Source: Sipunculus nudus
Taxonomy: Eukaryota > Annelida > Sipuncula > Golfingiida > Sipunculidae
Assembly (NCBI GenBank): GCA_026874595.1
Contig: CM049306.1
Coordinates: 34,116,019 to 34,180,018 of the forward strand
Direction of reading: 5' to 3'
Length of the DNA: 64,000 nt
In this document: positions 61,875 to 64,000 of the stretch, piece after piece
Layout of the letters: each line of letters starts with the position of its first letter
How positions within the stretch are numbered: the first letter of the stretch is position 1
Notes under the pieces: generated by a model
Databases searched by the model: none
What the model saw: only the letters and a program-made list of their open reading frames with translations
Told to the model about the DNA's origin: nothing
Made by a program: the position numbers and the translations under genes

Positions 61875-61970
61875 CGGTGATATCTACGTTTTCTGGCCTA
61901 ATTTTTATAAAAGCCCCTAGGGATTACCTAAAGTTTATAAAGTTATGATAGGTGATAAGGCCCTTTTTAA
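61875..61970 (-). mobile_element. TTAA MITE family R1, 5' end fragment, minus strand
   Basis: On the minus strand this reads TTAAAAAGGGCCTTATCACC, then ACTTTAGGTAATCCCTAGGG and GCTTTTATAAAAATTAGGCC. It matches the first 90 or so bases of the R1 copies at 21362 and 29462. Confidence 0.75.
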
Positions 61971-63570
61971 TACCACTTAATAAAAATAAACTCAATTTTT
62001 TCCGTAAAGCAATAGGATTCAATTTTTTAACATTAGGCATTATGCGAAGATGACTGACATAGAACACAGACTGCCGCCAAAAGCAACCCCGGTATCGATC
62101 ACTTGTAACTTCGTATATGTTTATGCTTTCTTAAATCATGGTGAACGCCTTCAAGGTTTACTGCGGCTACATCATGAAGAAAATGTTACAACTCGGTCAC
62201 ATGAATTATTATTTCTTTTTCCTTCGAACGATATTCACAAGAGCCAGGAAATGGGGCTGACCAGACAATAACTCCACTACATGGTTACTGTTGCGTTGAA
62301 TTTGACATAAAGTCGGTGTGAAATATATCAACTTCGTAAATGCCCAGACACAGTAGTTTGTCTTTGCTCTGTCTATGAAGTACTATATGATCCTTAATGT
62401 CTGTCTGTGTATCTGTCGTTTCATGTGCCTGATTTCTTTTGGTGCACATTTAAAGAAGAAGGATTTTAATTCAACCGTAGTACAGACACAGGAGTGTTTC
62501 ATTTCATTAGGAACAATTATTGTTTCATTAAATAATCAACTTTTTATTTTCAAACTTGCGATACCGGTTGGAGACCACTGACACGTAGTATTCGACTCCG
62601 ACAGACAAAGATCCTGGTTTTTTTTAACAAAACCTGCACTGCTAGCCGCCCTCATAGGGCACGTAGAAAGCTCAGCAGAAGACCGATACGCTCTCTGTGA
62701 AAAGTCTGTCTGTGTTTACGTTTATCTGTTACCGAAAGGGACTGGCGCCGGTGCTGACATTTTGTTAAATCTTTGGTTCTGATAAAACATTCGGGTTGAG
62801 ACAAGAAATTATACATTAAATTCTTGAGATGACCAGGAGAACCAAAATCGGCTGATGGTCTATGTAGAGAGGTTCGACCAAATATTATTTAACAAATAGA
62901 TTTTGTGCCCTTTTCTTCCATTCACAACAACAAGCGAGACTTAGATTAAAATGTACAAGCCTAGTCTGTTAACTTGTGTCAGGGTGTTTAGCTGCCCCCC
63001 CCCCCCCCAATAAGGTTCTGTATATCGATTATCAGTCACGTTTCAGCGACCGGGTATTCAGTCCTAATAGGTCTCAGTCGGTGCGATATTCTGCTACGAC
63101 TGTTTACGTTGGATATGGTGTTAGTTTTCCTACGATTTGTAACTCCTAGCATGGCGTCCCTCTACACGGCATGATTTCCTGCTGTTATGTACGACAGACG
63201 TGTATGTGTTTGCCTTAGACCACGCGGCGATTACATGCGACTTAAATCGCGATGAATCGCACCGTGGGATACCTGCTAAATGTTTTTTTATCGCGAATAA
63301 CGTTGAATATCAACAATCGATTATCGATTTGACAATTGAGCATACACAACTGACTGATTACCAAGTATGGTTCTATAGCAGCTGCGAACAAAATATTCTA
63401 GATGACGTGTCCATGTGTCTTAAATGAGACAACGAAAGACTACGTGATACAAGTGTACATAATTTACCTTGATAAGTATTGGTGGAACAAAATCTTTGTT
63501 GCAACCTCTTCCGTGAGATACAGATTATTATTTTTATAATATTTTGCCATGCTGTTAAAGTTTAAATTGC
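61971..63570. other. Non-coding stretch
   Basis: No gene recognised in about 1.6 kb. A C12-14 run lies near 62995-63008. Confidence 0.5.
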
Positions 63571-63840
63571 ATTGACTTTTGTCAGACCAATCTGGTTTAA
63601 TATCATTTATCCTGCTTTTTGTCAGAGCAAAATGATTTCATATCATTAATCCTGCTTTTTGTCAGAGCAAAATGATTTCATATCATTAATCCAGATATTT
63701 GCCAGAGCAAAATGATTTCATATCATTAATCCTGCTTTTTGCCAGAACAATTTGGTTTCATATCATGGATCCTACTTTTTTAATCAGAGCAATTGGCTTT
63801 AGATGAAGAATCCTGTTTTTTCGTCGGAGCAATCTGCATG
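63571..63840. repeat. 40-bp tandem repeat, about 6.5 copies
   Basis: Units start with GTCAGAGCAAAATGATTTCA and continue TATCATTAATCCTGCTTTTT. Starts are at 63581, 63621, 63661, 63701 and 63741, exactly 40 bases apart, then a less regular copy near 63783. The second to fourth units are nearly identical and the outer ones are diverged. Confidence 0.92.
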
Positions 63841-64000
63841 GTTTCATGGGCCCTATCCAGACTGTCACTGTACGGGTATATCACACCAGCGCTTGGGAAA
63901 GAACTCTTACCTGCATGCTCCAAGATCTAATTGCTAGGCTTAAGAAAACCCACACGTGAATCTGTAGAATCTGCTTCCTTTGGGTAAATTCAAAATTCGC
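63841..64000. other. Non-coding right end of the window
   Basis: No feature recognised in the last 160 bases. Confidence 0.5.

Noticed and set aside
63571-63840. CRISPR array
   Set aside because: The 40-bp units are contiguous, with no unique spacers between repeats, and the genome is animal. It is an ordinary tandem repeat.

Overview
This is animal genomic DNA, AT-rich and full of repeats. It contains one recognisable protein gene, an uninterrupted biogenic-amine receptor of the type-1 tyramine (octopamine/tyramine) class at 9123-10379 on the + strand. That receptor class is typical of protostomes. Together with tRNA-derived SINEs, short inverted-repeat transposons, elements built around minisatellites and long (TA)n arrays, it suggests a lophotrochozoan, most plausibly a mollusc. 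The species cannot be fixed from the sequence, and the phylum is an inference.

Layout. 1-8930: non-coding, with a SINE head (436-510), one copy each of repeat families R3 and R1 (4702-5330), a possible hAT remnant (6552-6850), and a cluster of 10-12 bp palindromes (7961-8234) about 1 kb upstream of the receptor. 8932-10883: the receptor gene with TATA-like boxes, two upstream ORFs, a single coding exon of 418 codons and a poly(A) signal. 10884-20200: mostly featureless, with SINE fragments and another R3 copy. 20204-31456: dense in mobile elements. It holds a 663-bp inverted-repeat element with a perfect 9-bp target duplication, R1 copies, SINEs, an element seated between two (TA)n arrays, a 2.5-kb TA-flanked inverted-repeat element carrying a small LTR-like element with tRNA-like promoters in its repeats, and a fold-back element with minisatellite arms. 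31457-46570: long blank stretches, a second pair of inverted minisatellites (39.75 and 41.9 kb), (TA)n and (CT)n arrays, and R1, R2 and R3 copies. 46571-64000: the second 9-bp-duplication element (47859-48546), one full-length solo-LTR copy on each strand plus a truncated copy, R2 copies, and a 40-bp tandem repeat near the right end.

How it fits together. The receptor is isolated in more than 50 kb of non-coding DNA, so no gene cluster or multi-gene system is visible. The most informative content is the mobile elements. Several can be delimited to the base by terminal inverted repeats, TG...CA ends and target-site duplications. I found no CRISPR array, rRNA, intact tRNA gene, transposase or reverse-transcriptase reading frame. 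Every element named here is non-autonomous or a remnant.
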